Shown: positions 18,311 to 28,062 of the stretch, piece by piece | Numbering within the stretch: position 1 is the first letter of the stretch | Layout of the letters: each line of letters opens with the position of its first letter | NCBI GenBank assembly: GCA_030407315.1 | Contig: JALQPE010002273.1 | Location: 26,944 to 90,943, forward strand | Direction of reading: 5' to 3' | Length of the DNA: 64,000 bases | Source: Asparagopsis taxiformis | Lineage: Eukaryota; Rhodophyta; Florideophyceae; Bonnemaisoniales; Bonnemaisoniaceae | Position numbers and translations under genes: made by a program | The notes under the pieces: model-generated | What the model was told of the DNA's origin: nothing | Databases searched by the model: none | What the model saw: only the letters and a program-made list of their open reading frames with translations

Positions 18311-19168
18311 TCACAACTTTGCACTAGCACGTGTCGCAAGTCGTTTCATAACGGCGGCGACGACCTTTGCGCGCGCCGGCTGCGACAATTGCTGCCAAGC
18401 TTTTCGCGCTTCCTCCGGGCCGTATGCCTGCCAATCATCGGCAAACTGTGTGCGTAGCGACGATTTGGTCTGCGCTCTGCCCATGACATCTGTCTGAGCG
18501 GCGTACGAATCGGCGACAAGAAAAGCGCGCTGCATTAATTGCTCTGTATCGGGCGACACATGATGGACCAAACCGATTCGTTGCGCCTCATCCGCATCGA
18601 TCATTTCGCCGCTCATGAGCATTTGCTCTGCGCGCGCGCGCGGTACGACGAGCATGACGAGCAGACGCGCCCAGTAGTTGGGCACCGGCAGGCCGATGGC
18701 CACTTCGTTGAGTCCGATGGTGGTGTTTTTGTGGGCGACGCGACGGTCGCAGCACATGGCGATGGCGCAGCCGCCGGCCGGTGTGGCGCCGCGCACCGCG
18801 GCTATGGTGTAGAGCGGGGACTTGTATAGACGTGCTAGAAAGTTTGTGCTGGTGAGCCAGAAGGTTGTAAATTGTGCGCGAGTTGACGAGGGCGCGTGTA
18901 GTTCATTGAGATCGTTGCCGGCGGAGAAGATTTGGGCTCGAGCGGCGGAGGAGAAGACGAGGACGCGGATGGTGTGGGGGAATTGTTGGGTTTCGATGTA
19001 GTGGAGGGCGTCGGAGAGCTCGGTCCATAGGGCGGTGTTGAGGGCGTTTACTGGGGCGCGATCGAGCTGGATGTGGCAGACGGCGTTGGAAGGGATGGAT
19101 AGACGGAGAAAGTTGAAGTCGGGGGTGGATTGGAGATTGCGGGTGGATTGGAGATTGCGAGAGGGCAT
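18311..19168 (-). CDS. Delta3,delta2-enoyl-CoA isomerase-like protein with peroxisomal signal
   Basis: A 285-residue crotonase-fold protein close to ECI1/DCI: the oxyanion-hole blocks FSAGNDLNEL and GATPAGGCAIAM, then IGLNEVAIGLPVP, where the Glu is the usual isomerase acid/base. This points to shifting double bonds during beta-oxidation of unsaturated fatty acids rather than to hydration, though hydratase activity is not excluded. The last three residues are AKL, a functional variant of the PTS1 peroxisomal signal. The N-terminus contains a short imperfect duplication (RNLQST twice) coded by an 18-bp direct repeat. It converges with OS-9. Confidence 0.88.
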   Translation of the reverse strand: MPSRNLQSTRNLQSTPDFNFLRLSIPSNAVCHIQLDRAPVNALNTALWTELSDALHYIETQQFPHTIRVLVFSSAARAQIFSAGNDLNELHAPSSTRAQFTTFWLTSTNFLARLYKSPLYTIAAVRGATPAGGCAIAMCCDRRVAHKNTTIGLNEVAIGLPVPNYWARLLVMLVVPRARAEQMLMSGEMIDADEAQRIGLVHHVSPDTEQLMQRAFLVADSYAAQTDVMGRAQTKSSLRTQFADDWQAYGPEEARKAWQQLSQPARAKVVAAVMKRLATRASAKL

Positions 19169-19288
19169 TGTGTGGGATGTGTGTGTGAAAGGTGGATGAT
19201 GGGATGGTGATGAAATTTAATGTTATTGTGCCAGCAATGTGGTGCGCTGGTCACGCGCGTTATGTTTAATTATTGAAAAGATTGAAGG

Positions 19289-20255
19289 TTACAAGAGACC
19301 GCAGTCGGTGATTTGAATCTTCTGCAATGGCTGTATAAAACGGAGAGTGTGGAGCGTCAGCGAGGTGCATGTGTGCGACGCATGTGTGATGAATGAGCGT
19401 CAACCTACCTTGTCCTCCAACTGTGTAACAATCAATGGAGTAACGAATGAAATTTGTCAGTGAGTCAGTACAAACGATAGGCTGCAAGCATCAAGTGTGA
19501 CTTACATCGACGTTTGCGCGAGAATCACCAATAAGCTTGCCGACATTTCGATAGCCGTCACGAATTGTTTTACGATTCGTCGGTACGTTTGCGAGCAATT
19601 GAAGCAACGGCATACCGTCCACAACGCGTCCAATGACCAAATTGGACTCGTCGAGGAGGTGATCCTCAGCGAGGGAGATGCAAAATTCAAACTGACCGCC
19701 GCCGCGTTTGACGCTGAGCACACCGGCAGCGTCGTGCGTCAGATCGTTGGAATCGTTGTGCAACGGCGCGGGCACGCTGATCTGCTGTCGCTGCGGCGTG
19801 CCCGGCGATTGATTGAGCGCGTCGATTTGATTGACACGTCCCAGTTGTACATAGTGATTGTGCACGACTTTAGTGCCTTGCGAGTAGCGATATGTGACTG
19901 TTTTGGACGATTTGAAGCGCAGCGTGCCGTTGACAACCTGCTTGAAAATGCGCACCGCCTCTGGGCTTTTGTCGCCGTACAGTGCGAGCGTCAGCGTTCC
20001 GCGCGGCGTGCCGGCGATGCTGATGTTGAGAAAGGCGCGGTCGGTGACGACGGGGTCCTCGGTGGCGGTGGTGGCGGCATTGGTGGGTCGTGGCAGCAGG
20101 AGGACGGCGAGCGAGAGCAGGGCGCGTCGGGAGAGTGTTGGCGGTGGTGGTGGTGGTGGCAATGCCGCTCGGATGGAATGTTGGGCGCAGATAGAGTGGC
20201 GATGACGGCGAGAGGGAAGAAGTGGTAGATGGGACGGGGTGATGATGAATGGCAT
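19289..20255 (-). CDS. Thylakoid-lumen-type cyclophilin (peptidyl-prolyl isomerase family), three exons with a 12-nt exon
   Basis: Exons: 20255-19506, 19420-19409 (12 nt, LEDK) and 19330-19289. All boundaries are GT-AG, phase 0, giving 267 residues and the typical cyclophilin C-terminus KIQITDCG. The N-terminus is a bipartite presequence: a Ser/Pro/Arg-rich region, then a twin-arginine segment (SRRALLSLAVLLLP) and an Ala-X-Ala-like cut site (TNA), as in lumenal plastid proteins imported by Tat. The domain includes FEFCISL and LVIGRVVDGM. The usual catalytic Arg/Phe/Gln block is poorly conserved, so isomerase activity is doubtful. Skipping the tiny exon would also keep frame. It diverges from the Hc1-like gene. 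Confidence 0.85.
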
Positions 20256-20606
20256 GACGGTATCGATCGCATCGAGTACGCTCGGGGGAGGAAGGAGATG
20301 CGCGACGGGAGATTAAAAACACGGAGCATGGGTAAGTAACCGAAGGGCTACTGGAAAAAAGGGGTTCCAGCGGCTACGAATAATTGAAAAGAATTTGTGG
20401 GCGTCGAGCGAGTACAGTGCGGACGCGGAGGGCTGGCGTTGCGCAGCGCTGGGGCGCTCGCTGTTTAAAGCAACGGTGTAACGGAGTTGGTTGCGGCGCG
20501 GCCCGGCTGTGCCCTGCGTTGCGCTGGCGTGAGAGGCGTTCGCACTTGTACTCGTTCTTTTGCCACCTGTTACCGCTGCTGTCCTGCGTGTCGACTCGTC
20601 AACGCT
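20256..20606. other. Intergenic, divergent promoter; possible N-terminal extension of the Hc1-like gene
   Basis: It separates the cyclophilin and histone-like genes. From the ATG at 20487 to 20606 the plus strand stays open in frame with the histone-like protein and would add 40 residues, Arg- and Cys-rich without acidic residues. This could be a presequence or chance. Confidence 0.4.
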
Positions 20607-20801
20607 ATGGATAAACTGCAGAACCTCAAGGAAGTCATGGAGGCCGTCTCCAAGGACAGTTCAAAGTTCTTCGAAAAGGGCAACAAGGCCGCTGGAACGC
20701 GTGCGCGCAAGAATCTTCAAGAGCTCAAGAAACTCGCTCAGGAACTGCGCGTGGCTATTCAAGACGCCAAAGCCACCATGAGCAATGCAGCTCCGGAGTA
20801 G
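20607..20801 (+). CDS. Small bacterial histone H1-like (Hc1-type) DNA-binding protein
   Basis: A 64-residue, Lys/Ala-rich, helical protein. Phrases such as FFEKGNKAAGTRARKNLQ and ELKKLAQELR match the Hc1/H1-like nucleoid proteins of Chlamydiae and Bacteroidetes (core FYEKGNKAAG.R.RK.LQ.LK.LAQ.IR). It is not a eukaryotic linker histone: there is no winged helix. Relatives compact DNA through a basic amphipathic helix. The ATG at 20607 gives exactly the bacterial length. An in-frame ATG at 20487 would add an acid-free, Arg-rich 40-residue leader that could route it to an organelle. Both readings are open. It is single exon, and a bacterial origin by transfer is inferred from similarity only. 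Confidence 0.75.
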   Translation: MDKLQNLKEVMEAVSKDSSKFFEKGNKAAGTRARKNLQELKKLAQELRVAIQDAKATMSNAAPE

Positions 20802-21222
20802 CAATCGTCGACGCGTGCACTCATTGTTTTTTCGAAGCACTTCTCCGCCCCCAAGTCTGTTCGCCCCGTCCGCTCGCCTGTTTGCTCGTTGGCCGGCACA
20901 GCCAGCCAAGCACTCACTTTATTTTTTGTTGTCAATGAGTATGTCATGCACTTATTGTCGGTCGCGATTGTGTCGACCCAAACCCACGTCCGCCGCCCTG
21001 CATGCACGTCTTTTCACGCGCAAAAAACCTTTGCAACCAACCCCGCAGTCACAAAAGCACGCTCGTTTGTCGAGTATAAAGCGCCAACCTCCATCGTTGC
21101 CCGACGCTGTAGATAGTAGATCCGATCTTGTACCTCATTCCCATACGTAAACCACTCGAGCACATATAACTGTTTTATATTTTCAACCTTGCTGGCAGAC
21201 GCTCTAGCCTCTATCTACACAC
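20802..21222. other. Intergenic 3' flanks of Hc1-like and mL46 genes
   Basis: Convergent spacer containing both 3' ends. No conserved domain, repeat or RNA gene recognised. Confidence 0.4.
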
Positions 21223-22050
21223 TTATGTTACACGCGGTCCAACACCAAACAAAATCCCTTTCACCCCGTTAAAATACTCCTCGCCCAACAATGCGTCCAG
21301 CTCACTTTCACGCGCCCAAACAAACTCCGCCGCGTTACGCACCTCATCAATCTCCCCGGACAGCACCATCGCTCTATAGAAAAAGATCTTCAATCCATAC
21401 ACATCATGCTTCTCCTGATACTCCCTCCCAAACACGTGCTGCAGATGACACGCCGGCGCATGGCTCAACATGTGCAATTTCGGGCGTGAGCGCATCGTCG
21501 TCACGCTCCGAAACGCCACGTGCGCATACTCGGCCATACTGACCGCATCGTCCGTCACAATCACCTGCGGAAACTGCATGTGCTTCGACTGCGCGTTGCG
21601 ACGGATCAGAAAGTACAGCCGCTCGTCCAGCGCGCGCTCCATGGACTGCATGTCGCCGTCGCGATCCGCCTGCGTGACGCGCCCCGCAGGCTCGTACATG
21701 TCCGCGTGCGCGTCCGACATATCCGGCTCGCTGCGGCCCTGCTGCACGTCCTTTTCGCTCATGAACAGCCGCGCCGACACAGGTCGAGCGCACCGTTGTT
21801 GCTCCAGGAATCGACCGAGCAGATAGTCCGATTCAAAATCGCTCACCTCCGGCGTGATCACCGGGTAGCGTTCGATCACCGCCGCCGATGCCAGACGCCA
21901 GCCGTGCTTGAATTGTGCGGATGGATCCGCCCCCTGCGACGGCAGTCGATCGATGGCGCGCTTGTATTTGCGCAGGACGTTGCGGCGCACGATGGAAGCT
22001 TTGTTGGAGATCGAGCGACGCGTCGCGTGGGATAGCGATTGTGCGAGCAT
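21223..22050 (-). CDS. MRPL46: Mitochondrial ribosomal protein mL46 (MRPL46)
   Basis: A 275-residue protein. The N-terminal section is Arg/Ser/Ala-rich (LAQSLSHATRRSIS), fitting a mitochondrial presequence. The early block AAVIERYPVITPE is the hallmark of mL46, followed by the Nudix-like fold with SPKLHML-like, YGLKIFFYRAMVLSGEI and DFVW-like (EFVWARESEL) segments. The protein belongs to the large mitoribosomal subunit near the central protuberance; its Nudix site is normally degenerate. The start is the ATG at 22050; the upstream part of the frame lacks family similarity. It diverges from the RmlD-like gene (276-bp shared promoter). Confidence 0.8.
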   Translation of the reverse strand: MLAQSLSHATRRSISNKASIVRRNVLRKYKRAIDRLPSQGADPSAQFKHGWRLASAAVIERYPVITPEVSDFESDYLLGRFLEQQRCARPVSARLFMSEKDVQQGRSEPDMSDAHADMYEPAGRVTQADRDGDMQSMERALDERLYFLIRRNAQSKHMQFPQVIVTDDAVSMAEYAHVAFRSVTTMRSRPKLHMLSHAPACHLQHVFGREYQEKHDVYGLKIFFYRAMVLSGEIDEVRNAAEFVWARESELDALLGEEYFNGVKGILFGVGPRVT

Positions 22051-22326
22051 TGCGAATTGGTGCGTTGGTGGATGATGGTCGCCGGATTTGGGATCAATGC
22101 TGGTGTGGACACGACGGGGATGTTGACGGAAAGTAATGAATGATATTTCCAATTTCGGGTGCAGCACTGTACAGCCGCTAGAATGGCTACCAAACTTGTC
22201 ATTTATTGTTATTACAGTACACTACCACCACCGTCAACAGTCTTTATCAAGACGGGACCCATCGCTCGCATCGACTACAAGTTTCGTAAGCCACGCACAC
22301 TTGCTCGCTCGCTTCGTTATCGCAAC

Positions 22327-23226
22327 ATGAAGACGTTGGTGATTATCGGCGCGACAGGACAGCTCGGCTCGCAAGCGTTACGAGCAGCCTGCGACGACGG
22401 ATGGACGGGGCCGATCATTGCGACGTACAACAATTCCATGCCGTGGCTACTGAAAGGGGCGCCGGAACGTCTGGAGTGGCGCAAACTAGATTGCAGCGAC
22501 CACAAGGAGGTGCGACACCTCATAGTGTCCGTCGAGCATCTCGGCGCGTTGATCTACTGCGCGGTGCCGGCCAACAGCAACGCGAGCGCCAAGCCGAGCT
22601 CGACGATGCGACTGGGCATTGTGGACGACGTCGTCAACTGCGCGGAGGGTGTTGTGATGGTCGGCGGACGATTCGTCGCCATCTCGACCGATCTAGTGTT
22701 TGACGGCCAACTGACGGAGGGTCGCGGCTACACGGAGAGCAGCGAGCCGACGCCGTGCGTCCCGTACGGTCGACTCAAAGCCGAAATGGAGCGACGATTG
22801 TCCGAACTTAGTGGAGACGTCGTCATCGCACGCACCAGCCTCATTCTCTCCATGGACAACGGGCGCTTCGGCCCCGCCGTGCAGTTTGTCGTCGATTGTC
22901 TGCAGGGAAAGCTCGGAGAGATCGAGCTGTTCGAGGACGAGAAGAGGAATATGAGCTTTGCGGACGATCTAGGCGTGGCGGTTGTGGAGTTGGCGCGCGC
23001 GAGCGATAAGGGCGTTGTGCATATGGTGGCGGAGGAAACGAGCAATCGCTGGATGCTGGCTGAATTGATCGCCAAGCATTTGGGGATGGAGGAAAAGTTG
23101 GGCGTGTTTGCTAAGAGAGGTTTGTCGAGCGAGAGCGGCCTCAATCGACCGATTAATTGTCAGTTGGATGTGACACGCAAAGTGTTCAAGACGCCAATTC
23201 GCGGCGTGTCAGAGCGTTTGAGCTGA
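22327..23226 (+). CDS. RmlD/MAT2B-like NAD(P)-dependent reductase (extended SDR)
   Basis: A 299-residue Rossmann protein. The nucleotide motif GATGQLG lies at residues 8-14. The catalytic elements are Ser/Thr120-121 in AISTDLVFDG, Tyr147 and Lys151 in PYGRLK. Order and spacing match the RmlD family, which includes bacterial dTDP-4-dehydrorhamnose reductase and the eukaryotic MAT2B regulatory subunit. A role in nucleotide-sugar synthesis is possible, but the substrate is not clear and a regulatory role is equally possible. The start is the ATG immediately before the Rossmann strand; the frame upstream has no similarity. Single exon; no targeting signal seen. Confidence 0.82.
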   Translation: MKTLVIIGATGQLGSQALRAACDDGWTGPIIATYNNSMPWLLKGAPERLEWRKLDCSDHKEVRHLIVSVEHLGALIYCAVPANSNASAKPSSTMRLGIVDDVVNCAEGVVMVGGRFVAISTDLVFDGQLTEGRGYTESSEPTPCVPYGRLKAEMERRLSELSGDVVIARTSLILSMDNGRFGPAVQFVVDCLQGKLGEIELFEDEKRNMSFADDLGVAVVELARASDKGVVHMVAEETSNRWMLAELIAKHLGMEEKLGVFAKRGLSSESGLNRPINCQLDVTRKVFKTPIRGVSERLS

Positions 23227-23520
23227 GTCACGGCGCATATTGTTACATAGATAATTTCCATTGATAGGCAGCCAACTCGTTGTACGTTGGCACAAGTAAT
23301 GCTCGACGCGACGATGATGTGTACAGCCAGCTGTAAACATGCATCGACGCTAACAACCAATTCCATCCTCTTTGATCTCGCTTACGCAACGTGATCACAT
23401 CGACGCGATGACGTAACCATCCTCCTCATCCGCGACCATCTCAACCTCCATAAATACCATCCCCATGTCGCTGCCACCTCCGCAACTCGTCATCTTCCTT
23501 CACAAGTCCTCAGCTCCACA

Positions 23521-25066
23521 ATGCACGCACAAGAGAAACCCGCCCTCCCATCCGCCCAGTCGACCTCCTCCTCCGACGCCCTCATGCACGTCGTACTGGA
23601 GCCGATGAATATATCACAACAGCTCACCTACACAGACTATCCCGATCAATTGCCGTTCAAAAAGTCCGATGACACTACCCATTCCGAATGGTACCATCGG
23701 CTCTGGACCATATTCCGCGGCCGTGCCATGCCCATTCGCTCCGTCTTCATCGCCTTTGTCTGGGCCGTCTTCTCCGTGCTCATATCATGGGTCACACGCA
23801 AAGGATACGGCCCGCATGAACGCGGAGAATGTCGCTGGTGGTGCTCCCCGCTCGCTATCAATGGCGATGCGTTGAGCTATGTCGGATTCGCGCTCTTCCT
23901 GCTCACAAGTTTCCGCGCCTCCGAGGCCTACAATCGATACATGCAAGGCGTGCGTATCTGGACCTCGATTGGTGGCACTGTAACCGCTCTGTCCAAGTTT
24001 GTCATGCAGTCCTTCCCGGACGGCACCTTTCATCCCGGCGATCGTGAGCGCATTCTCTCTTTTCTCGTCGCGTTTCCGGCCGCGTTGAAGAGAGACCTTC
24101 GAGATGAGAGGGATCTTGGCGAATTGAAGGATGTGCTCACTGTGAACGATTTGGCCGCTATTCAGAATGCGAACAGCATGTCGTCGTATTGTTTGTACGT
24201 TTTGTCCGATTATATTCTCAAGGCACAGCACATGGAGCACAAGTTGCCGCACACGTTTATTGTGGTAAGTTATTTTCATTCCTGCTGATGCGTACATGCA
24301 CCATTATGATGTTTCGTGCCATGGCTGACTTACTGTGTTGTTTTCGATACCAATTGTAGTATCTTATCAAGTGTACTACCGACCTCGCTGGTGCTGCAGG
24401 TAGTTGCAATCAGATCAAGACGTTGCCAGCGCCCTACTCCTACATCTCGTACGTTTACGCACCCGGTACAGAGCTTCACATCATGCGCCCATTCTAATTT
24501 TTAATTGTGTTCTGACCTGTTTATATTGTTGCACTTTTGAAACAGTCACTTGGGAACGTTCCTGGCGCTATGGCTCTTTTTGTAAGTTGTCAACATGCCG
24601 TCTTCTAGCAAAGCAGCGTAGTTTGCAAATAGAAACGATTCTAACATCAGCTCTCATTCATTGTGTCTTATCATGAAACAGCCTTCCGTATGCTCTGGTA
24701 GAGAGTACAGGGTGGGCAACCATTGTCATTGTCACCTTCATTTCTTATGGAGTGTTGGGTATTATTTCCAACGCATCCGAACTAGAGGATCCATTCGGAA
24801 CTGGTAAGCTTGTGCGCACCGCCGATTGCAAAGCCCGCGTTTGGAAATGAGCACGCACTAACCTAACCGTCTCGTTGTGCAATGTGAATTCAGATTATAA
24901 TGATCTTCCGCTCGGTCAACTGGCACAGAACATGAAAGAGGCAGTGGCGGACATTTACCACACGTCGACTTCAGAAAAATCGGTGGTGCACCAAGTAGAC
25001 GATGAAAGTCTGAAGGATAAGGACACATATTGGCTCAAGGCAGTGAACAAGAGTGTACAAACGTAG
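23521..25066 (+). CDS. Bestrophin-like anion channel, five exons
   Basis: Exons: 23521-24264, 24360-24448, 24546-24581, 24682-24803, 24894-25066. Introns of 95, 97, 100 and 90 nt are GT-AG; phases fit and give 387 residues. Family signs are SFRASEAYNRY (pore/neck helix region), LPYALVESTGW and the DPFG...NDLPL motif, which forms the Ca/selectivity belt in bestrophins. Hydrophobic segments occur at about 74-93 and 118-132 and twice near exons 3-4. Relatives include plant VCCN1 (thylakoid chloride channel) and algal BST proteins implicated in bicarbonate flux. No clear plastid presequence is seen, so location is undecided. Exon 3 is only 36 nt. Confidence 0.9.
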
Positions 25067-25219
25067 TAGATCACGCAACTGTAACAATCGGCGTTTATAA
25101 ACAAGCATGCTAATAATTTACATTTGACAAGAAGCGCAATCAACAACGCAGGGAACAACTAGAACACTAACGCAAAACAACAACTATTCCATCGTGACAC
25201 ATCAACTGAAAGAGCACAA

Positions 25220-26335
25220 CTACCAAGCACTTCTGCCCACCGGCTGTACATCATCCATACTATGAACGCGATGCAACGCTGCATTGTTATCCGATTCTCT
25301 CACCGTGGACGAGCGCTCTGGCGTACGATCGGGTGCATTCCTTGTCGGCTGCAATTTTCGTTTCCGAAACAATCGCTCCCACATAGTGATCATTTTCTCC
25401 TTACCAACCACAAAGGACGACCTCCTCTGCATGACGCCAAATTCGGACACGGACCTATGTCTGAGCTGAACGGCGGGCGGCACTTGACCGGAATCGTCTG
25501 CCGACTCGTGCGTCAACACACTTAGCACTGAATCGGCTTCCTTCCTATCCCTATCACTGGGAGCGGGATCATTGACATGCAATTCTCTATCCTCGGAGCG
25601 ATCTGAAAAACTGCCATGAAACCTATCGGGCACCTCAACAACATGCACACGTCTCACAAACGGCCACAATCTCCTACGCAATCTCTTCAAATCCGAATTG
25701 GACGCTCTAGCCAAGGTTCCGCTTCTCCTCTCCGGCAATTGTGTCCAACGCTCACGCCGAGCCGCCTTGGCGTCGGAAAGGCGATCGGTGACGACACTAG
25801 TCGCGGAATGGGACTTTGCAATACGGCGCGCCTCGCGTTCAAACTGCCACGGGTCCATGAGGGCGGGAGGAGCGGTGACGCGCCGAAGATCGCGCAGGGC
25901 GGCGGGTTCGTTCTCGGCGCGAGTGGAGGCGGCGGAGAGATCGGATTGGCGCGAGACGGGTGCGGCGCGCGGGCGGACGGCTTTGGGTTGCGGCAGAACG
26001 GATCGCATGGACGGGGTGAGCAGCGGGGAGATTTGCAGGGGAATTTTTGGCGCGTCGGTCGGTGTTTGTGTACGCGGCGCCGGAACGGTCATGGCGCGCT
26101 GGAGGAGGGCGCGCGCGCGCGCGGACGGCGCCGCTCCCGGTCGTGGGGGCCAACGAGCCGGTGAAAGAGCGACTGGCTCGTCGGCACTGTCCATGCGCGA
26201 TGTGGTCGGCGGAGAGAATGGCGTCGCGCTTGGCGACGCGTCCATGGTCGGCGATGGTGAAGGTATCGATACGAGCGGCGGGGTCGGCGGCGATAGCGAC
26301 GGGGGCGGTCGTTGGGCGAGGGTGTAGCGCGTCAT
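25220..26335 (-). CDS. Hypothetical disordered, basic protein
   Basis: A 371-residue protein without a recognisable fold. The first half is Pro/Ser/Ala-rich. The second half has Arg-rich patches (LKRLRRRLWPFVRRV) and repeated RS/SxR motifs that could be phosphorylated by SR-type or PKA-type kinases. The frame upstream of the ATG at 26335 reads through an (AT)n tract and is not believed. Codon composition and the long open frame support a real gene. Its 3' end converges with the bestrophin, 153 bp away. Confidence 0.55.
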   Translation of the reverse strand: MTRYTLAQRPPPSLSPPTPPLVSIPSPSPTMDASPSATPFSPPTTSRMDSADEPVALSPARWPPRPGAAPSARARALLQRAMTVPAPRTQTPTDAPKIPLQISPLLTPSMRSVLPQPKAVRPRAAPVSRQSDLSAASTRAENEPAALRDLRRVTAPPALMDPWQFEREARRIAKSHSATSVVTDRLSDAKAARRERWTQLPERRSGTLARASNSDLKRLRRRLWPFVRRVHVVEVPDRFHGSFSDRSEDRELHVNDPAPSDRDRKEADSVLSVLTHESADDSGQVPPAVQLRHRSVSEFGVMQRRSSFVVGKEKMITMWERLFRKRKLQPTRNAPDRTPERSSTVRESDNNAALHRVHSMDDVQPVGRSAW

Positions 26336-26460
26336 GGATGAGGATGGGGACGGCGGTTGCGCGTTTTGGTTATCGATGCGGTGGAATAGGGAGGAGGAAC
26401 TGGTGCGAGTGTTTTGTGTGTGTTGTGGAATAAACGGGAAAGAATGGGCGAAACGAACGG

Positions 26461-26478
26461 ATATATATATATATATAT
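26461..26478. repeat. (AT)9 microsatellite
   Basis: Eighteen bases of alternating AT lie upstream of the disordered-protein gene, about 125 bp from its ATG. It may double as a TATA element for the minus-strand gene, but this cannot be separated from a plain microsatellite. Confidence 0.8.
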
Positions 26479-26605
26479 TTGTGTACAGTAGAGCTCGTCG
26501 TGCCATAATTGATTTGGATGCAACAAGTTACATTGTTGCGTCGAGTCGTCGTTATCAACTTGCTCCAGCTCTGCATCCAATCCAATTTACATAATCTTTA
26601 CATTG

Positions 26606-27793
26606 CTAAAAGATGCTCGGCACATCGTCGCCGAATCCGTCAAGCTTACATTTAAAATAACCGCCGCCGTATCTCCATTCCTTGTGACCGCCAAAACCGT
26701 GTTCAACCACATCAAACCATTTGGCCATTCCATCACGCTTGCCCAATTCTTTTCTACGCAACCTCTGTTCACTCTCGAGCCTCTCCTTCTGCGCCTTTGC
26801 CTCCTCCAGATCGCCCTTCTCGAGCGCTCTCTGGTCGGGTCTCAATCGACAATCGGTCCTGGCGACCTGCAACTCGTCCGGCTCGGCATTCAACAACCAA
26901 CTCCAACTGGTCATTGCAAAACCAGCCGTCTGTTCGACGGGCGGTCTCGGCTGTGCTTTCCACACTGTTTCATCGTCCACACGCACCAGATCGTTCCAAT
27001 TGCCGCTCAATTTGCGCACACTCTTTCCATCTTTCAAAATGCGGCCGGAAAAATCGCCGAGCACTTTGGCGTCGCCAAACATGCCCTTCCTCTTGAAGGT
27101 GAGCGAAGCGCTATAGACAGCCTGCTGCAATTCGCTGATAGTAATCTGGCCGCCGTTTTCCAGCCACAATTCGCCCCACATGATGTTGTGCACAAAGGTG
27201 TGCGCTTGCGTGTACACATAATGGCCGCCGTCTTGGAAGCGTATGTGCACGGCGCCGTGCGGCCATACCTGCAATGAATTGACGAGGAATCGGCTGCGAA
27301 TTTCGTGCGTGAGATCGTAGGTCCAGCCGCGTCCGCTGCAATGGAGCGCGGAAGTGGGCGGATGATGCGACACTTGCTCGGCGATGAGCGCGATGCCGCG
27401 TTGGTGATGCACGAGCTCAAAGGTCTCGCCGAGCAGCGGGTTGAACGGCTTGGTGACGCGTTTGGCGGTGGAGGAATAATGGGACACGATAAAGGCGGCT
27501 ACCATCGAGAGGCGTTGCGGCGAATGCGGAGCTAATGTGGCGGCTATGTCGAGTAGATGGCTATATTCTAGATCTTCGGCTAGGCGTTGTAGGAAGGACA
27601 ATGGTTCGTTGAAGGATACGGGGAGGGAGATGTGGGTTACTTGTAGATCTTTGCCGATGGCGTCTTTCAAAATCGACCATACGTTTGGCGGTTTGGGCGC
27701 GGTGCGCGTGTCGTCGGGATTGGGTTGGCGCTGCGGTGATGGTTGCAGCGATTGGAGCGGTATGCCGTCCGGTGTTGAAGCGGGGGATGTCAT
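26606..27793 (-). CDS. Oxysterol-binding protein-related protein, ORD only (short ORP)
   Basis: A 395-residue protein made almost entirely of the OSBP-related lipid-binding domain. Signatures include SLPVSFNEPLSFLQRLAED (lid and entry), KPFNPLLGETFE and EQVSHHPP (139-146), which binds the PI4P head group. ORPs exchange sterols or phosphatidylserine for PI4P at membrane contacts. No PH domain or FFAT motif is present, unlike its neighbour at 32.6 kb. The ATG at 27793 is chosen. Upstream, a GTAAGT donor (minus, ending near 27985) and a TTTGCAG acceptor (near 27917) suggest a 5' UTR intron, because joining them gives a stop. It diverges from the SNARE gene (269 bp). Confidence 0.92.
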   Translation of the reverse strand: MTSPASTPDGIPLQSLQPSPQRQPNPDDTRTAPKPPNVWSILKDAIGKDLQVTHISLPVSFNEPLSFLQRLAEDLEYSHLLDIAATLAPHSPQRLSMVAAFIVSHYSSTAKRVTKPFNPLLGETFELVHHQRGIALIAEQVSHHPPTSALHCSGRGWTYDLTHEIRSRFLVNSLQVWPHGAVHIRFQDGGHYVYTQAHTFVHNIMWGELWLENGGQITISELQQAVYSASLTFKRKGMFGDAKVLGDFSGRILKDGKSVRKLSGNWNDLVRVDDETVWKAQPRPPVEQTAGFAMTSWSWLLNAEPDELQVARTDCRLRPDQRALEKGDLEEAKAQKERLESEQRLRRKELGKRDGMAKWFDVVEHGFGGHKEWRYGGGYFKCKLDGFGDDVPSIF

Positions 27794-28062
27794 GATGGCG
27801 GTTGAATCGAGTCGTACGCTGCGCAGCGTTTGAGCGCTTGCGAGGCGATGCAGCTTGGACGCGATGATTGTTGTAGCAAAGAGCTGGACGCGCTTCACAT
27901 CGGATATCAGTTGGCGTCTGCAAACACAACTGAAGAAAGGCAGCCACGTGTATAGAAAATTGAAAACATTGCTGTACGACTTACGGCCAACTATTTGTGT
28001 AACCTGCGCACACTTTGCCGCGCAACTCGGCTGCACTCGAGCGCGCGTCATCGTTGAAAACA

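Noticed and set aside
20487..20606. 40-residue N-terminal extension of the Hc1-like protein as a certain transit peptide
   Set aside because: It is in frame but Cys-rich and not conserved-looking; the shorter form matches the bacterial length. Kept only as an alternative.
25698..26327. Plus-strand frame opposite the disordered-protein gene
   Set aside because: Composition mirrors the Arg/Pro codons of the minus-strand gene; no fold or motif.
26461..26478. (AT)9 tract as the definitive TATA box
   Set aside because: Microsatellites of this type are common; the distance to the ATG is long and no other core element is seen.
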